The position numbers and the translations under genes were made by a program. A model generated the notes under the pieces. It was not told where the DNA came from, did not search any database, and was given only the letters and a program-made list of their open reading frames with translations. A stretch of DNA of 64,000 nt from Protaetiibacter larvae (GTDB taxonomy: Bacteria; Actinomycetota; Actinomycetes; Actinomycetales; Microbacteriaceae). Of this stretch, positions 25,294 through 36,458 are shown piece after piece (positions within the stretch are counted from its first letter, which is position 1; the number at the start of each line of letters is the position of its first letter). The DNA lies in NCBI RefSeq assembly GCF_008365275.1, contig NZ_CP043504.1, forward strand, positions 186,001-250,000. The letters are read 5' to 3'.

Positions 25294-26763
25294 TCAGACC
25301 GCGAGACCGAGGGTCGCCGCGGTGTCCTTGAGCTCCTTCGCCGCCTTCTTCGGGGCGTCGGAGAGCTTCGTGCCGTAGGAGGGGATCATCCGGGTGAGCG
25401 CCGGCTTCCATCCCTCGATGCGATCCGGGAAGCAGCTCGCCAGCACGTCGAGCATGATCGGCACCGCCGTGGAGGCACCCGGGGAGGCACCGAGCAGGCC
25501 CGCGATCGTGCCCTCGCCGCCCGACACCACCTCGGTGCCGAACTGGATGACGGCCTTGCCGTCCGCACCCCGCTTCATGATCTGCACGCGCTGGCCGGCG
25601 GTGATGCGGTACCAGTCACCCTGCTTCGTGGTCGGCGCGAACTGCTGCAGCACCGCGTGCCGCTTCCGCGCGGTGGCCAGCAGCTCGGTCACGAGGTACC
25701 AGACGAGATCGAGGTTCTTGACCCCCGCCGCGATCATCGTTCCGAGGTTGTGCCAGCGGATGGACCCGAACAGATCCCACCAGGAGCCCGACTTCAGGAA
25801 CTTGGGGGTGAATCCGGCGTACGGTCCGAACAGCAGACTCACCTGCCCGTCGACGACGCGGGTGTCGAGATGCGGGACCGACATGGGCGGGGCGCCCACC
25901 GAGGCCTTGCCGTACACCTTGCCCTGATGCCGGGCGACGATCGCCGGGTCGTCGGTGCGCAGGAACTGCCCGCTGATCGGGAAGCCGCCGTAGCCGCGGA
26001 TCTCCTTGATGCCGGAGCGCTGCAGCAGGTTGAGGGCGGCGCCGCCCGCGCCCACGAACACGAAGCGGGCGGTCAGCTCGAACGGGGTGCCGCCGACCAC
26101 GTGCCGACCGGACACGCGCCAGGTGCCGTCCTTCAGACGCTTGAGGCCGGTCACCTTGCGTTCGGTGCGGAGGGTCGCACCGCGCTCGACCAGCCCGTCG
26201 ACGAGGTTCGCCGTGAGGGCGCCGAAGTCCACATCCGATCCGCCCACGATGCGGGTCGCGGCGATCGGCTGGCTCTTCTTGCGGCCCGGGATGAGCAGCG
26301 GCGCCCAGGAGCGGATGACGCGGGCGTCCTCGGTGAACTCGAGGCCCGGGAACAGCGGGTGGTCCTTGAGCGCCTCGTAGCGCTTGCGCAGGTACTCGAC
26401 GTTGTCGGCCCCCCACACGAAGCTGAGGTGCGGAACCGGGTTGATGAACCTCGTCGGCTCGGGCAGCAGGCCCGTCGACACGAGGTACGACCAGTACTGG
26501 CGCGACACCTGGAACTGCTCGTTGACCTTCACCGCCTGCGTGATGTCGATCGCGCCGCCCCTCTCGGGCGTGTAGTTGAGCTCGCACAGCGCCGAGTGGC
26601 CGGTGCCCGCGTTGTTCCACGGGTTGGAGCTCTCCTGGGCGACCTCGGGCAGGGCTTCGAGGATGGTGATCGACCAGTCAGGCTCCAGCTGCTGCAGCAG
26701 CGAACCGAGGGTCGCACTCATCACTCCGCCGCCGATGAGGACGACGTCGACGGGTTCAGACAC
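25294..26763 (-). CDS. mqo: Malate:quinone oxidoreductase
   Basis: 489 residues from GTG 26763 (MSEPVDVV), with AGGA 8 bases upstream; an ATG three codons earlier (26772) is possible. FAD-binding VLIGGGVMSATLGSLL at the N-terminus, the NPWNNAGTGHSALCELNYTP motif and a second FAD region FVFVGAGGAALNLLQ are all typical of Mqo. The family oxidises L-malate to oxaloacetate and passes electrons to the quinone pool on the membrane. Length (about 490-500) is normal. No other TCA genes are adjacent. Confidence 0.95.
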   Translation of the reverse strand: MSEPVDVVLIGGGVMSATLGSLLQQLEPDWSITILEALPEVAQESSNPWNNAGTGHSALCELNYTPERGGAIDITQAVKVNEQFQVSRQYWSYLVSTGLLPEPTRFINPVPHLSFVWGADNVEYLRKRYEALKDHPLFPGLEFTEDARVIRSWAPLLIPGRKKSQPIAATRIVGGSDVDFGALTANLVDGLVERGATLRTERKVTGLKRLKDGTWRVSGRHVVGGTPFELTARFVFVGAGGAALNLLQRSGIKEIRGYGGFPISGQFLRTDDPAIVARHQGKVYGKASVGAPPMSVPHLDTRVVDGQVSLLFGPYAGFTPKFLKSGSWWDLFGSIRWHNLGTMIAAGVKNLDLVWYLVTELLATARKRHAVLQQFAPTTKQGDWYRITAGQRVQIMKRGADGKAVIQFGTEVVSGGEGTIAGLLGASPGASTAVPIMLDVLASCFPDRIEGWKPALTRMIPSYGTKLSDAPKKAAKELKDTAATLGLAV

Positions 26764-26824
26764 GCATGACATCCTACGGCTGTGCGCCTGAGTGGCAGGC
26801 GGGAGCGCATCCGCCCCTCCCCCT

Positions 26825-26983
26825 CTTCCGCAACTCAGGAGATCGCATCCGACCGACCGCGCGAGGCTCCGGATGCGCGACATCTCCTGAATTGCGAGAA
26901 CGGCGCGCGACGCAACTCAGGAAGACGGGTGCGAGCGCGGGGCGAAGGCGCGCGGATGGGCGAGTGATCCTGAGTTGCGGAAG
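26825..26983. repeat. Tandem palindromic repeat (two units) between asd and mqo
   Basis: Outer arms CTTCCGCAACTCAGGA (26825-26840) and TCCTGAGTTGCGGAAG (26968-26983) pair perfectly over 16 bases. Inside, TCCTGAATTGCG (26885-26896) and CGCAACTCAGGA (26911-26922) are one-mismatch complements, so the element also folds as two consecutive hairpins built on the same CGCAACTCAGGA unit. The first also pairs CGCATCCG with CGGATGCG. It fills most of the 26764-27062 gap, with no gene seen. A terminator after asd is plausible. Confidence 0.75.
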
Positions 26984-27062
26984 TGGCTGCTTGGGCGCCA
27001 CCTCGATCGCCGGGGGTCGAGCACTGCGGTGCGGGAGGGCCGCCGCCGCGAAGCGTCGCAGC

Positions 27063-29385
<2,323 letters not shown>

Positions 29386-29396
29386 GCCCGCGGGCG

Positions 29397-30593
29397 ATGA
29401 GCGACACCACCAACACACCCCCGGATCCCCCGGCACCACCGACCGACACCTCGAACGCGAAAGGCGACGGGCTCACCAAGTGCCCGCGGTGCGGCTCGGC
29501 CGAGATCGGACCGGTGCCCGGCAGCGACCTGCTGCGCTGCTCGTTCTGCCGCTACGAGTGGTCGGCCGCGAACTTCGTCACGAGCGTCGGGTTCGACTCG
29601 CCCATCGACAAGCTGAACGGCACCGTCACCACCACGGGCGGAGCCGACATCGACGCCCAGGCGTCGAACCTCGTGACCCTCAAGTGCCAAGGCTGCGGAT
29701 CCGAGGTGGTGGTCAACACCGAGAGCGCGCTGCAGGCCCGGTGCCACTGGTGCCGGCAGGTGCTCTCGCTGCAGACGCAGATCCCGAACGGCGCGGTTCC
29801 GGATGCCGTGCTGCCGTTCCGCCTCACGCACGAGCAGGCCGTCGAGCAGGTGCACCGGTTCGCCAACAAGCGACGCACCTTCGCACTCACGAGGTTCAAG
29901 AAGGAGTTCGTCCCCGAGAACGTGCTCGGCGTCTACATGCCGTACCTGCTCGTCGACGGCAACGCCCACGGCAGCGTCGCCGGCTTCGGCGAGATCAAGA
30001 CGGCCCAGTACCTGCGCGGTCCCGAGAACAATCGGCGCACCTACTACGACGCCGACGTCTACCGGGTGACCCGCAGCTTCGACTTCACCGTCGACGACCT
30101 CACCATCGAGTCGTCGTCGTCGCGGGCCAACCAGGACACCCGCATGAACACCAACAACGTGATCAACACGATCCTGCCGTTCGACACCAAGAACGCCGTC
30201 ACCTGGGACGCCAGCTACATGGGCGACTACACCTCCGAGAAACGCGACCTCAACATCGACCAGGTCACCCCCGTCGCTCGTGACCAGATGCTGAGCATCG
30301 CGCGCCAGAAAGCCACCGAGACGACCGACTACAACCGCGGCGTCCGCTGGGAGACCGAGCAGCTCGAGCTCAAAGGCACCCGCTGGGTGGCGGTGCTGCT
30401 GCCGGTGTGGCTCTACTCGTACTACGAGAAGAAGCCGGGCGGCAGCGTTTTTCTGCACTACATCGCCGTCAACGGACGCACCGGCGAGACGATGGGCAGC
30501 ATCCCGGTGAGCGTGCCCAAGCTGCTGCTCGTGGCGCTCACCATCGGAACCGTGCTCGAGGGCGTCGCCCTCGCGATCGTGGCGAACTTCTAG
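29397..30593 (+). CDS. Zinc-ribbon membrane protein (YdjG-like)
   Basis: 398 residues from ATG 29397, 11 bases after the SPFH stop. Two zinc-ribbon-type CxxC pairs are at the N-terminus: CPRCGSAEIG...CSFC (about 26-45) and CQGCG...CHWC (about 99-120). A long middle domain (about 130-370) follows, and one hydrophobic C-terminal helix (LLLVALTIGTVLEGVALAIVANF) anchors it. The layout resembles B. subtilis YdjG, which has two zinc ribbons and a membrane segment and is encoded with the SPFH protein YdjI. Role unknown; probably a membrane-stress partner. Confidence 0.75.
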   Translation: MSDTTNTPPDPPAPPTDTSNAKGDGLTKCPRCGSAEIGPVPGSDLLRCSFCRYEWSAANFVTSVGFDSPIDKLNGTVTTTGGADIDAQASNLVTLKCQGCGSEVVVNTESALQARCHWCRQVLSLQTQIPNGAVPDAVLPFRLTHEQAVEQVHRFANKRRTFALTRFKKEFVPENVLGVYMPYLLVDGNAHGSVAGFGEIKTAQYLRGPENNRRTYYDADVYRVTRSFDFTVDDLTIESSSSRANQDTRMNTNNVINTILPFDTKNAVTWDASYMGDYTSEKRDLNIDQVTPVARDQMLSIARQKATETTDYNRGVRWETEQLELKGTRWVAVLLPVWLYSYYEKKPGGSVFLHYIAVNGRTGETMGSIPVSVPKLLLVALTIGTVLEGVALAIVANF

Positions 30594-30601
30594 GGGGCGG
30601 G

Positions 30602-30871
30602 ATGCTGGACCTGTCGTTCACGATCATCGCCGCATCCGACAGCGACGGGATCGGCTGGCTGCTCGCCATCGGCCCGGTCGGTGCCGCATCGTTCTACTGG
30701 GCGGTGTGGCAGTCGTACCGCAACACCGGCAAGAGCCACTCCTTCGAGCGCGAGACCGAGATCGTGGTGAGCAACCTCACGGGCGACGACGTCAAGGTCG
30801 GCGAGAACAACGGCACGACCGAGACCGCGATCCGCGGTCGCAACGACGACGACCCGCGGCAGAGGCTGTAG
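30602..30871 (+). CDS. Small single-pass membrane protein of the SPFH operon
   Basis: 89 residues from ATG 30602, 8 bases after the zinc-ribbon gene and preceded by GGGGGCGGG. It has one hydrophobic helix (GWLLAIGPVGAASFYWAVW) followed by a charged cytoplasmic-looking tail ending in DDDPRQRL. I recognise no family. Position and spacing argue for a third component of the same complex. The stop lies just before the tandem repeat array. Confidence 0.7.
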   Translation: MLDLSFTIIAASDSDGIGWLLAIGPVGAASFYWAVWQSYRNTGKSHSFERETEIVVSNLTGDDVKVGENNGTTETAIRGRNDDDPRQRL

Positions 30872-30879
30872 TGAGCCGC

Positions 30880-31083
30880 TAGCGCCCTCCGGCGCCGAGA
30901 CGGCGCCGGGAACCGGGAGCGCGAAGGCCAGAAATGGCCTTCGCCCTTAGCGCCCTCCGGCGCCGAGACGGCGCCGGGAACCGGGAGCGCGAAGGCCAGA
31001 AATGGCCTTCGCCCTTAGCGCCCTCCGGCGCCGAGACGGCGCCGGGAACCGGGTGCGCGAAGGCCAGAAATGGCCTTCGCCCT
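30880..31083. repeat. Three tandem 68-bp units, each with two hairpins
   Basis: Units 30880-30947, 30948-31015 and 31016-31083 differ by one base (the third has T for A in GGGAGCGC). Each contains CCGGCGCC-GAGAC-GGCGCCGG (8-bp stem) and GCGAAGGCC-AGAAAT-GGCCTTCGC (9-bp stem), so six hairpins in a row. The array sits between the convergent SPFH operon and ask, and its last base belongs to the ask stop codon. Bidirectional termination is the likely role; the tandem growth is recent, as the copies are nearly identical. Confidence 0.9.
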
Positions 31084-32348
31084 TAGCGCCCGGTTCCTGC
31101 GTAGACGACGGCCTCGGCGTCGCCGTCGAGACCGAAAGCCGTGTGCACGACGCGCATCGCGTCGGCCAGGGTGTCGGCGCGGGTCACCACCGAGATGCGG
31201 ATCTCCGAGGTCGAGATCATCTCGATGTTGATGCCGGCATCCGACAGCGCCCGGAACAGCTGGGCCGAGACGCCCGCGCTCGTGCGCATCCCGGCGCCCA
31301 CCACGGCGAGCTTGCCGATCTGGTCGTCGTACTGCAGCGAGGCGAAGCCCGCATCGGCCTGCTCGGCGCGCAGCGCGGTGAGCACCTTCTCCCCGTCGGC
31401 CTTCGGCAGCGTGAAGGAGATGTCGGTGAGGCCGGTCGCGGCGGCCGACACGTTCTGCACGATCATGTCGATGTTGGCGCCGGTCTTCGCGACGATCGTG
31501 AAGATCTCGGCGGCCTTGCCGGGCACGTCGGGCACGCCGACGACGGTGATCTTGGCCTCGCTGAGGTCTCCGGCGACCCCGGTGATGATGGGCTCTTCCA
31601 CGGATTCTCCCTCTGCCTGGTTGACGACCCAGGTGCCTTCGTTGTTGTTGAACGAGGAGCGCACATGCAGCGTCACCCCGTGACGGCGCGCATATTCCAC
31701 CGCGCGGATATACAGGACCTTCGCGCCCGCAGCGGCGAGCTCGAGCATCTCCTCGCTCGTCACGCGGTCGAGCTTGTGCGCCTTCGGCACCACGCGCGGG
31801 TCGGCGGTGAAGACCCCGTCGACGTCGGTGTAGATCTCGCACACGTCGGCACCGAGCGCCGCGGCGAGGGCGACCGCCGTCGTGTCCGACCCCCCGCGAC
31901 CGAGCGTGGTGATGTCGCGGCTGTCACGGTTGAAGCCCTGGAAGCCGGCGACGATCGCGATCGCGCCCTCGTCGAGCGCCTCCCGCACCCGGCCGGGAGT
32001 GACATCCACGATGCGCGCGGAGCCGTGCTGGGCATCCGTGATCATGCCCGCCTGGCTGCCGGTGTAGGAGCGGGCCTCGTAGCCCATGTCGCGGATCGCC
32101 ATCGCGAGCAGCGCCATCGAGATGCGCTCACCGGTCGTGAGCAGCATGTCCAGCTCGCGCGGGTCCGGGATGGGCGACACCTGGTGCGCCAGGTCGATCA
32201 GCTCGTCGGTGGTGTCGCCCATCGCCGACACGGCCACCACGACCTCGTTGCCCGCCTTGCGCGTCTCGACGATGCGCTTCGCCACCCGCTTGATGCTCTC
32301 GGCGTCGGCAACGCTCGAACCGCCGAACTTCTGCACGATCAGGGTCAC
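31083..32348 (-). CDS. lysC: Aspartokinase
   Basis: 421 residues. It begins [19 protein letters not shown], the amino-acid-kinase signature; [36 protein letters not shown] is the catalytic core. Two ACT domains at the C-terminus (from about 265) mediate feedback control by Lys and Thr. Catalyses the first step of the aspartate family pathway. Actinobacterial lysC genes normally hold an internal start for a beta subunit; an in-frame GTG/ATG in that region was not resolved. The TAA stop overlaps the tandem repeat array. Confidence 0.95.
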   Translation of the reverse strand: MTLIVQKFGGSSVADAESIKRVAKRIVETRKAGNEVVVAVSAMGDTTDELIDLAHQVSPIPDPRELDMLLTTGERISMALLAMAIRDMGYEARSYTGSQAGMITDAQHGSARIVDVTPGRVREALDEGAIAIVAGFQGFNRDSRDITTLGRGGSDTTAVALAAALGADVCEIYTDVDGVFTADPRVVPKAHKLDRVTSEEMLELAAAGAKVLYIRAVEYARRHGVTLHVRSSFNNNEGTWVVNQAEGESVEEPIITGVAGDLSEAKITVVGVPDVPGKAAEIFTIVAKTGANIDMIVQNVSAAATGLTDISFTLPKADGEKVLTALRAEQADAGFASLQYDDQIGKLAVVGAGMRTSAGVSAQLFRALSDAGINIEMISTSEIRISVVTRADTLADAMRVVHTAFGLDGDAEAVVYAGTGR

Positions 32349-32420
32349 GGGAAGGCACTCCAGAGAAAGGGGGAAACGGCCTCAATCCTACCGAGGGGCG
32401 GATGCCGCTCCGCGCACGGG

Positions 32421-33017
32421 CTACTCGACGACGCGGCGACCCTCGAAGGCCCGTCCGAGCGTGACCTCGTCGGCGTACTCGAGGTCGCCGCCGACCGGCA
32501 GCCCCGAGGCGAGCCGCGTGACCCGCAGGCCGGGCTGAACGAGCAGCCGGGTGAGGTAGGTGGCGGTGGCCTCCCCCTCCAGGTTGGGGTCGGTGGCGAT
32601 GATCACCTCGGTCACCTCGGTGCTCGCGAGACGCTTCAGCAACTGCGCGATCCGGAGATCGTCGGGGCCGATGCCGTCGATGGGGCTGATCGCGCCGCCG
32701 AGCACGTGGTACAGCCCGCGGAACTCGCGGGTGCGCTCGATCGCCACGACATCCTTGGCCTCCTCGACGACGCAGATCACGGCGGCGTTGCGGCGCGGGT
32801 CGCGGCAGATGGCGCAGAGCTCCTGCTCGGAGACGTTGCCGCACACCTGGCAGAACTTCACGCGCTCGCGGACCACGGTGAGGATCTCGGCGAGCCGGGT
32901 GGTGTCGAAGCTCTCGGTCTGCAGGATGTGGAAGGCGATCCGCTGCGCCGACTTCGGCCCGATGCCGGGCAGCCTGCCGAGCTCGTCGATGAGGTCCTGG
33001 ACGATGCCCTCGTACAC
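32421..33017 (-). CDS. recR: Recombination mediator RecR
   Basis: 198 residues. A helix-hairpin-helix start ([31 protein letters not shown]) is followed by the four-Cys zinc finger ([16 protein letters not shown]), a TOPRIM domain ([12 protein letters not shown]) and the C-terminal Walker-B-like [15 protein letters not shown] motif. It helps RecFO load RecA on gapped DNA. Three bases separate it from dnaX, the usual dnaX-recR order. Confidence 0.97.
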   Translation of the reverse strand: MYEGIVQDLIDELGRLPGIGPKSAQRIAFHILQTESFDTTRLAEILTVVRERVKFCQVCGNVSEQELCAICRDPRRNAAVICVVEEAKDVVAIERTREFRGLYHVLGGAISPIDGIGPDDLRIAQLLKRLASTEVTEVIIATDPNLEGEATATYLTRLLVQPGLRVTRLASGLPVGGDLEYADEVTLGRAFEGRRVVE

Positions 33018-33020
33018 GCG

Positions 33021-35069
33021 CTACGCCTCGCTTCCGGAGGTGGCGGCGCCGGACTCGTCGACGAGCCGCACCGGGCGATCCCGCGGGTTCAACTGCACCT
33101 CTTCGATGAAGCTCGCCTTGAGCACCTCGCGCACCACGGCCTCGCCGTAGCGGGCCCTCCCGGATGCCGGGGCGCCGCCGGAGGCGGACCGGGCGGGGGC
33201 GGACGCTGCGGCAGGGGTCGGCGCGGCGGGCGCGGGCGGCTCCTCGTCGCTCGGGGGCGCATCGGCGTCGTCGGGCGGCAGCACCTCGTCGTCGGCAGGG
33301 GGCGCCTCATCGTCGGCGGGGGCGGATGCCGCATCCGGGATCGGGGTGACGTTCCAGCCGGTGGTCGCGGGCTTCGGGACGGCGGGCGCCTCGCCGGACT
33401 TCCTCTCGGCGGTCGTGTCGAGACGCGGCGCTTCGCGGCGCTCCTCGACCGCCTGCGCCGGCGCAGCGGCGGCCGCGCCCTCGACGCGGGCGATGAACTT
33501 CACCCGCACCCCCAGCACCTGCAGGATCGCGCGGCGCAGGTGCTCGCTCACGCTCTCGCCCGCGCCCTGCGCCTGGCGGAAGCTCTGCACGTCGTTCTCG
33601 CTCGCGAAGCCCAGGGTGAGCACATCCCCCTCGAAGGCGCGCGCGGTGGAGGTGTAGACGACCATCCACGAGCCGCGCTTGATGCCCTGCACGACCTCGA
33701 GCACCTCGGGCCAGGCGTCGCGGATCTGCTGGAGGGTGACGGTACCGGGCGCGGCGGAGGCGGCAGCGGGAGCGCTGGGGACGGCGGCGGGCACGGCCGC
33801 AGGCGGCGGAGCGGGGGTCTCGAGACGCGGCGCTTCGCGGCGCTGCTCCACCGCCTCGACCGGGCGCGGTGCGGGAGCGGCGGACGCCGGGGCGGGAGCC
33901 TCACCCTCGATGCCGATGCGGCGCTCGAGGCGCTCCACCCGGGCGAGCGCACCGCGCTCGCTGTCATCGGACGACGGCACGAGCAGCCGTGCCGCCATGA
34001 GCTCCAGGTGCAGCCGCGGCGAGGTCGCGCCCGTCATCTCGGTGAGGGCCGCGTTCACCACGTCGGCCGCGCGCGACAGCTCGACGGCGCCGTAGGCGGA
34101 CGCCTGATGCGCCATCCGCTCGATCTCATCGGCGGGCACACCGCGCAGCACGGCAGAGGCGCCATCGCGCGTCGCCGCGACGACGATCAGGTCGCGCAGC
34201 CGCTCGAGCAGGTCCTCGACGAAACGCCGCGGATCCTGACCCGTCTGCACCACGCGGTCGACGCCCGTGAACACGCCCGGCGCATCCGCAGCCGCGAGCG
34301 CGTCGACGATCTCGTCGAGCAGGGCGCCGTGGGTGTAGCCGAGCAGGGCGACCGCCCGCTCGTAGAGCACGGTGTTGCCCTCCGACCCGGCGATCAGCTG
34401 GTCGAGCAGCGACAGGGTGTCGCGCACCGACCCCCCGCCGGCCCGGACCACGAGCGGCAGCACGCCGCCCTCCACCTCGATGCCCTCTGCGGTGCACAGC
34501 TGCTGCACGTAGTCGAGCATCTGGGCGGGCGGCACGAGCCGGAACGGGTAGTGGTGGGTGCGGCTGCGGATGGTGCCGATGACCTTCTCGGGCTCGGTGG
34601 TCGCGAAGATGAACTTCACGTGCTCCGGCGGCTCCTCGACGAGCTTGAGCAGGGCGTTGAAGCCCTGCGTCGTCACCATGTGCGCCTCGTCGAGGATGAA
34701 GATCTTGTAGCGGTCCCGTGCCGGGGCGAAGGCGGCGCGCTCACGCAGGTCGCGGGCGTCGTCGACGCCGTTGTGGCTCGCGGCGTCGATCTCCACGACG
34801 TCCAGCGAGCCGCCGCCGTCGCGGGCGAGCTCGATGCAGCTCGCGCACGCGCCGCACGGGGTGTCGGTGGGGCCTTCGGCGCAGTTGAGGCAGCGGGCCA
34901 GGATGCGCGCGCTCGTCGTCTTGCCGCAGCCGCGCGGACCGGAGAAGAGGTAGGCGTGGCCGACCCGGTCGGTGCGGAGGGCGGTGCGGAGCGGATCGGT
35001 CACCTGGCTCTGCCCGATCAGTTCGGCGAACGTCTCCGGCCGGTAGCGACGGTAGAGGGCGGTGACCAC
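33021..35069 (-). CDS. dnaX: DNA polymerase III subunit gamma/tau
   Basis: 682 residues. Walker A GPRGCGKTTS (about 44-53), four-Cys zinc module (CLNCAEGPTDTPCGACASC), sensor region FILDEAHMVTTQGFNALLKLVEEPP and the SRC-like IRSRTHHYPFR define the clamp-loader ATPase; the tau-like C-terminus (about 400-682) is Pro/Ala/Asp-rich. I see no AAAAAAG-type slippery site, so a frameshifted gamma form is not indicated. Two 25-bp identical segments in the linker (33418-33442 and 33820-33844) encode nearly the same peptide, RREAPRL(E/D)T. It starts upstream of the SRP RNA on the opposite strand. Confidence 0.95.
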   Translation of the reverse strand: MVTALYRRYRPETFAELIGQSQVTDPLRTALRTDRVGHAYLFSGPRGCGKTTSARILARCLNCAEGPTDTPCGACASCIELARDGGGSLDVVEIDAASHNGVDDARDLRERAAFAPARDRYKIFILDEAHMVTTQGFNALLKLVEEPPEHVKFIFATTEPEKVIGTIRSRTHHYPFRLVPPAQMLDYVQQLCTAEGIEVEGGVLPLVVRAGGGSVRDTLSLLDQLIAGSEGNTVLYERAVALLGYTHGALLDEIVDALAAADAPGVFTGVDRVVQTGQDPRRFVEDLLERLRDLIVVAATRDGASAVLRGVPADEIERMAHQASAYGAVELSRAADVVNAALTEMTGATSPRLHLELMAARLLVPSSDDSERGALARVERLERRIGIEGEAPAPASAAPAPRPVEAVEQRREAPRLETPAPPPAAVPAAVPSAPAAASAAPGTVTLQQIRDAWPEVLEVVQGIKRGSWMVVYTSTARAFEGDVLTLGFASENDVQSFRQAQGAGESVSEHLRRAILQVLGVRVKFIARVEGAAAAAPAQAVEERREAPRLDTTAERKSGEAPAVPKPATTGWNVTPIPDAASAPADDEAPPADDEVLPPDDADAPPSDEEPPAPAAPTPAAASAPARSASGGAPASGRARYGEAVVREVLKASFIEEVQLNPRDRPVRLVDESGAATSGSEA
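33418..33442. repeat. Coding copy of the palindromic repeat inside dnaX (copy 1)
   Basis: Identical over 25 bases to 33820-33844, in the same frame, 402 bp (134 codons) away. It begins TCGAGACGCGGCG and is TTCG-looped and partly self-complementary, like intergenic family members around 50878. The encoded peptide lies near residue 545 of DnaX. Confidence 0.75.
33820..33844. repeat. Coding copy of the palindromic repeat inside dnaX (copy 2)
   Basis: Second 25-bp copy, near residue 412 of DnaX. The similarity continues about 12 bases downstream with a few mismatches. See copy 1. Confidence 0.75.
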
Positions 35070-35121
35070 GGGTCAACAGTAGTCGGCCCGACCGACGTCG
35101 TCCGGGCTCAGGCGTTGCCGG

Positions 35122-35127
35122 TAGACT
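35122..35127 (+). promoter_or_regulatory. -10 element of the SRP RNA gene
   Basis: TAGACT ends 6 bases before the first paired base of the RNA (35134). The -35 region is not convincing. Confidence 0.5.
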
Positions 35128-35133
35128 GGCCCG

Positions 35134-35223
35134 CGGCTCCCCGCGTGGCGCCATCCAGGCCAACTCCCCCAGGGCGGAAACGCAGCAAGGGTAACCGGGC
35201 TCTGGCGGGTGCGCGGGGGGTCC
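35134..35223 (+). ncRNA. ffs: Signal recognition particle RNA, small bacterial type
   Basis: The conserved apical domain is seen: CAGGGCGGAAACGCAGCAAGGG with the GGAA tetraloop and asymmetric AGCA bulge region that binds Ffh. Ends pair (GGCTCCCCGCG with CGCGGGGGGTCC). The RNA is about 90 bases and forms the SRP with Ffh. It lies between the dnaX start (opposite strand) and tRNA-Ser, as in many actinobacteria. Exact ends are approximate. Confidence 0.92.
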
Positions 35224-35226
35224 TCA

Positions 35227-35311
35227 GGAGGATTCGCCTAGTGGCCTATGGCGCACGCTTGGAAAGCGTGTTGGGTGAAAGCCCTCGGGGGTTCGAATCC
35301 CCCATCCTCCG
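35227..35311 (+). tRNA. tRNA-Ser (anticodon GGA)
   Basis: 85 bases with a long variable arm (GGGTGAAAGCCC-type). Acceptor GGAGGAT pairs with ATCCTCC; anticodon stem CACGC/GCGTG around TTGGAAA gives anticodon GGA for TCC/TCT codons. It starts 4 bases after the SRP RNA. Confidence 0.97.
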
Positions 35312-35317
35312 CCGTTG

Positions 35318-35354
35318 TGAAGAGCGGGCCGCCCGAAGGGCGGCCCGCTCTTCA
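35318..35354. terminator. Perfect 17-bp hairpin terminator after tRNA-Ser
   Basis: Arms 35318-35334 and 35338-35354 (core GAGCGGGCCGCCC) with a GAA loop. It begins 7 bases after the tRNA. The core resembles the terminator at 20715-20740. Confidence 0.88.
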
Positions 35355-35451
35355 CCTATTCGGGCGCTGTGGATTCGAACCCCTGGGTGGGCCCACGCCG
35401 CCGGTTCCGACGCGCGATAGGGATCCGTCCGATCGGCAGACCCCCTTCCTC

Positions 35452-35527
35452 GTCGCAGATGCAGGCTGAACCCGCACCTCCGACGCTCAGCTGGCACCCG
35501 AACGCCGATTCAGCCTGCATCTGCGAC
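35452..35527. repeat. 76-bp palindrome, family B, copy 1 (right end of the DUF559 cassette in coding direction)
   Basis: GTCGCAGATGCAGGCTGAA (35452-35470) pairs perfectly with TTCAGCCTGCATCTGCGAC (35509-35527) around a 38-base middle. It overlaps the 3' end of the DUF559 gene, providing its last residues (ADAG) and TGA stop. Copy 2 is at 36459-36534 in the same orientation. Confidence 0.85.
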
Positions 35528-36367
35528 GCGACGCGCCTGGGGCCGCAAGGCGAGCAGCCCGACGAGGGCGGCGCGGACCGCCTCGGGATGCCACATGATG
35601 TCCTCCGCGATCGGCCGATAGGTAGCGAACCCCTGCGCTGCGGCGGCCTGATCTCGGCGCCGATCCGCCTTCTGCGCGTCCCAGCCCGCATGGAACTGCT
35701 CGCTGTCGCACTCGACGATGAGCCATCCGTCCACGAGAAAGTCGACCCGCCCAACGCCGCGGATGAGCACCTGCACCTCGAACATGCACCCGAGCGAGCG
35801 CAGGATCAGGCGCAGCAGTGTCTCGGGCCCGGACTCAGCCCGACCGTCGATCAGCCGTCGCAGCCTGCGGAAGCGACGCGGAAGTGCCGCGAACAGCTCC
35901 TCGAGGTCGTCGGGATGCAGCACCCCGAGGTGCAGGGCGGAGTCGATCGTGGCGATCGCCGCCCTCGGCGCCTGGCACAGCACGCCGTCGAAGACGGCGT
36001 CGAGCGGCTCGACGCTCAGCGCGTCGGGGTGCGGGACCCGCAGGAGCGCTCGCCGGTGCATCCGGTGGGGGCCCTTCGGTGCGCGGACGCGGGCAGCAGT
36101 CCGCACGACGTGGACATGCAGCTGGTCGTGCTGCACCACGAAGACGCCGAGCCGGCGCAGTTCGGACACGCAGGCAAGGCGACCACCCACGCTGCCCGAC
36201 ATGCGCACTTCGGGATCCGCGGTCGGGTCACAGTACGCCCCCTCGCGGAGCCGCACGAGTCGTCCTTGTGCCACGGCAGCGCGGATCCTCCGATCCGTCC
36301 AGCCGAGCGCCTTCAGCTCGCGAGCTCGGACCAGCCGAGGTGGTGTGGGCAGGCTCGTCGAGGGCAT
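35510..36367 (-). CDS. AbiEi-like winged-helix plus DUF559 nuclease-fold protein
   Basis: 285 residues from ATG 36367 (MPSTSLPTPPRLV). The frame runs further upstream to 36484, but that part is read from palindrome copy 2, so I reject it. The N-terminus (RARELKALGWTDRRIRAAVAQGRLVRLREGAYC) matches the winged helix of AbiEi-type antitoxins; the C-terminus has the Vsr-like DUF559 pattern (ESGPETLLRLILRSLG, VDFLVDGWLIVECDSEQFHA, DQAAAAQGFATYR), with plausible PD-(D/E)xK Asp, Glu and Lys/Gln residues. Such fusions are common in actinobacteria with no proven function. No toxin gene is adjacent, and it is enclosed by two 76-bp palindromes. Confidence 0.8.
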   Translation of the reverse strand: MPSTSLPTPPRLVRARELKALGWTDRRIRAAVAQGRLVRLREGAYCDPTADPEVRMSGSVGGRLACVSELRRLGVFVVQHDQLHVHVVRTAARVRAPKGPHRMHRRALLRVPHPDALSVEPLDAVFDGVLCQAPRAAIATIDSALHLGVLHPDDLEELFAALPRRFRRLRRLIDGRAESGPETLLRLILRSLGCMFEVQVLIRGVGRVDFLVDGWLIVECDSEQFHAGWDAQKADRRRDQAAAAQGFATYRPIAEDIMWHPEAVRAALVGLLALRPQARRVADAG

Positions 36368-36458
36368 GAGGACATGCTCGGCGTCGTGATCCGGCCCGCT
36401 CTCCACCTCGCCGCGATCGGTGGAGAGCAGGCCGACGACGCGGCGCGGAAGAAGACGT

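Noticed and set aside
30880-31083. Tandem 68-bp units might look like CRISPR repeats
   Set aside because: The units are contiguous with no variable spacers, contain two hairpins each, and no cas gene is in the window.
33021-33600. Programmed frameshift in dnaX producing a gamma subunit
   Set aside because: No A-rich slippery heptamer or downstream stop in the -1 frame was seen in the expected region.
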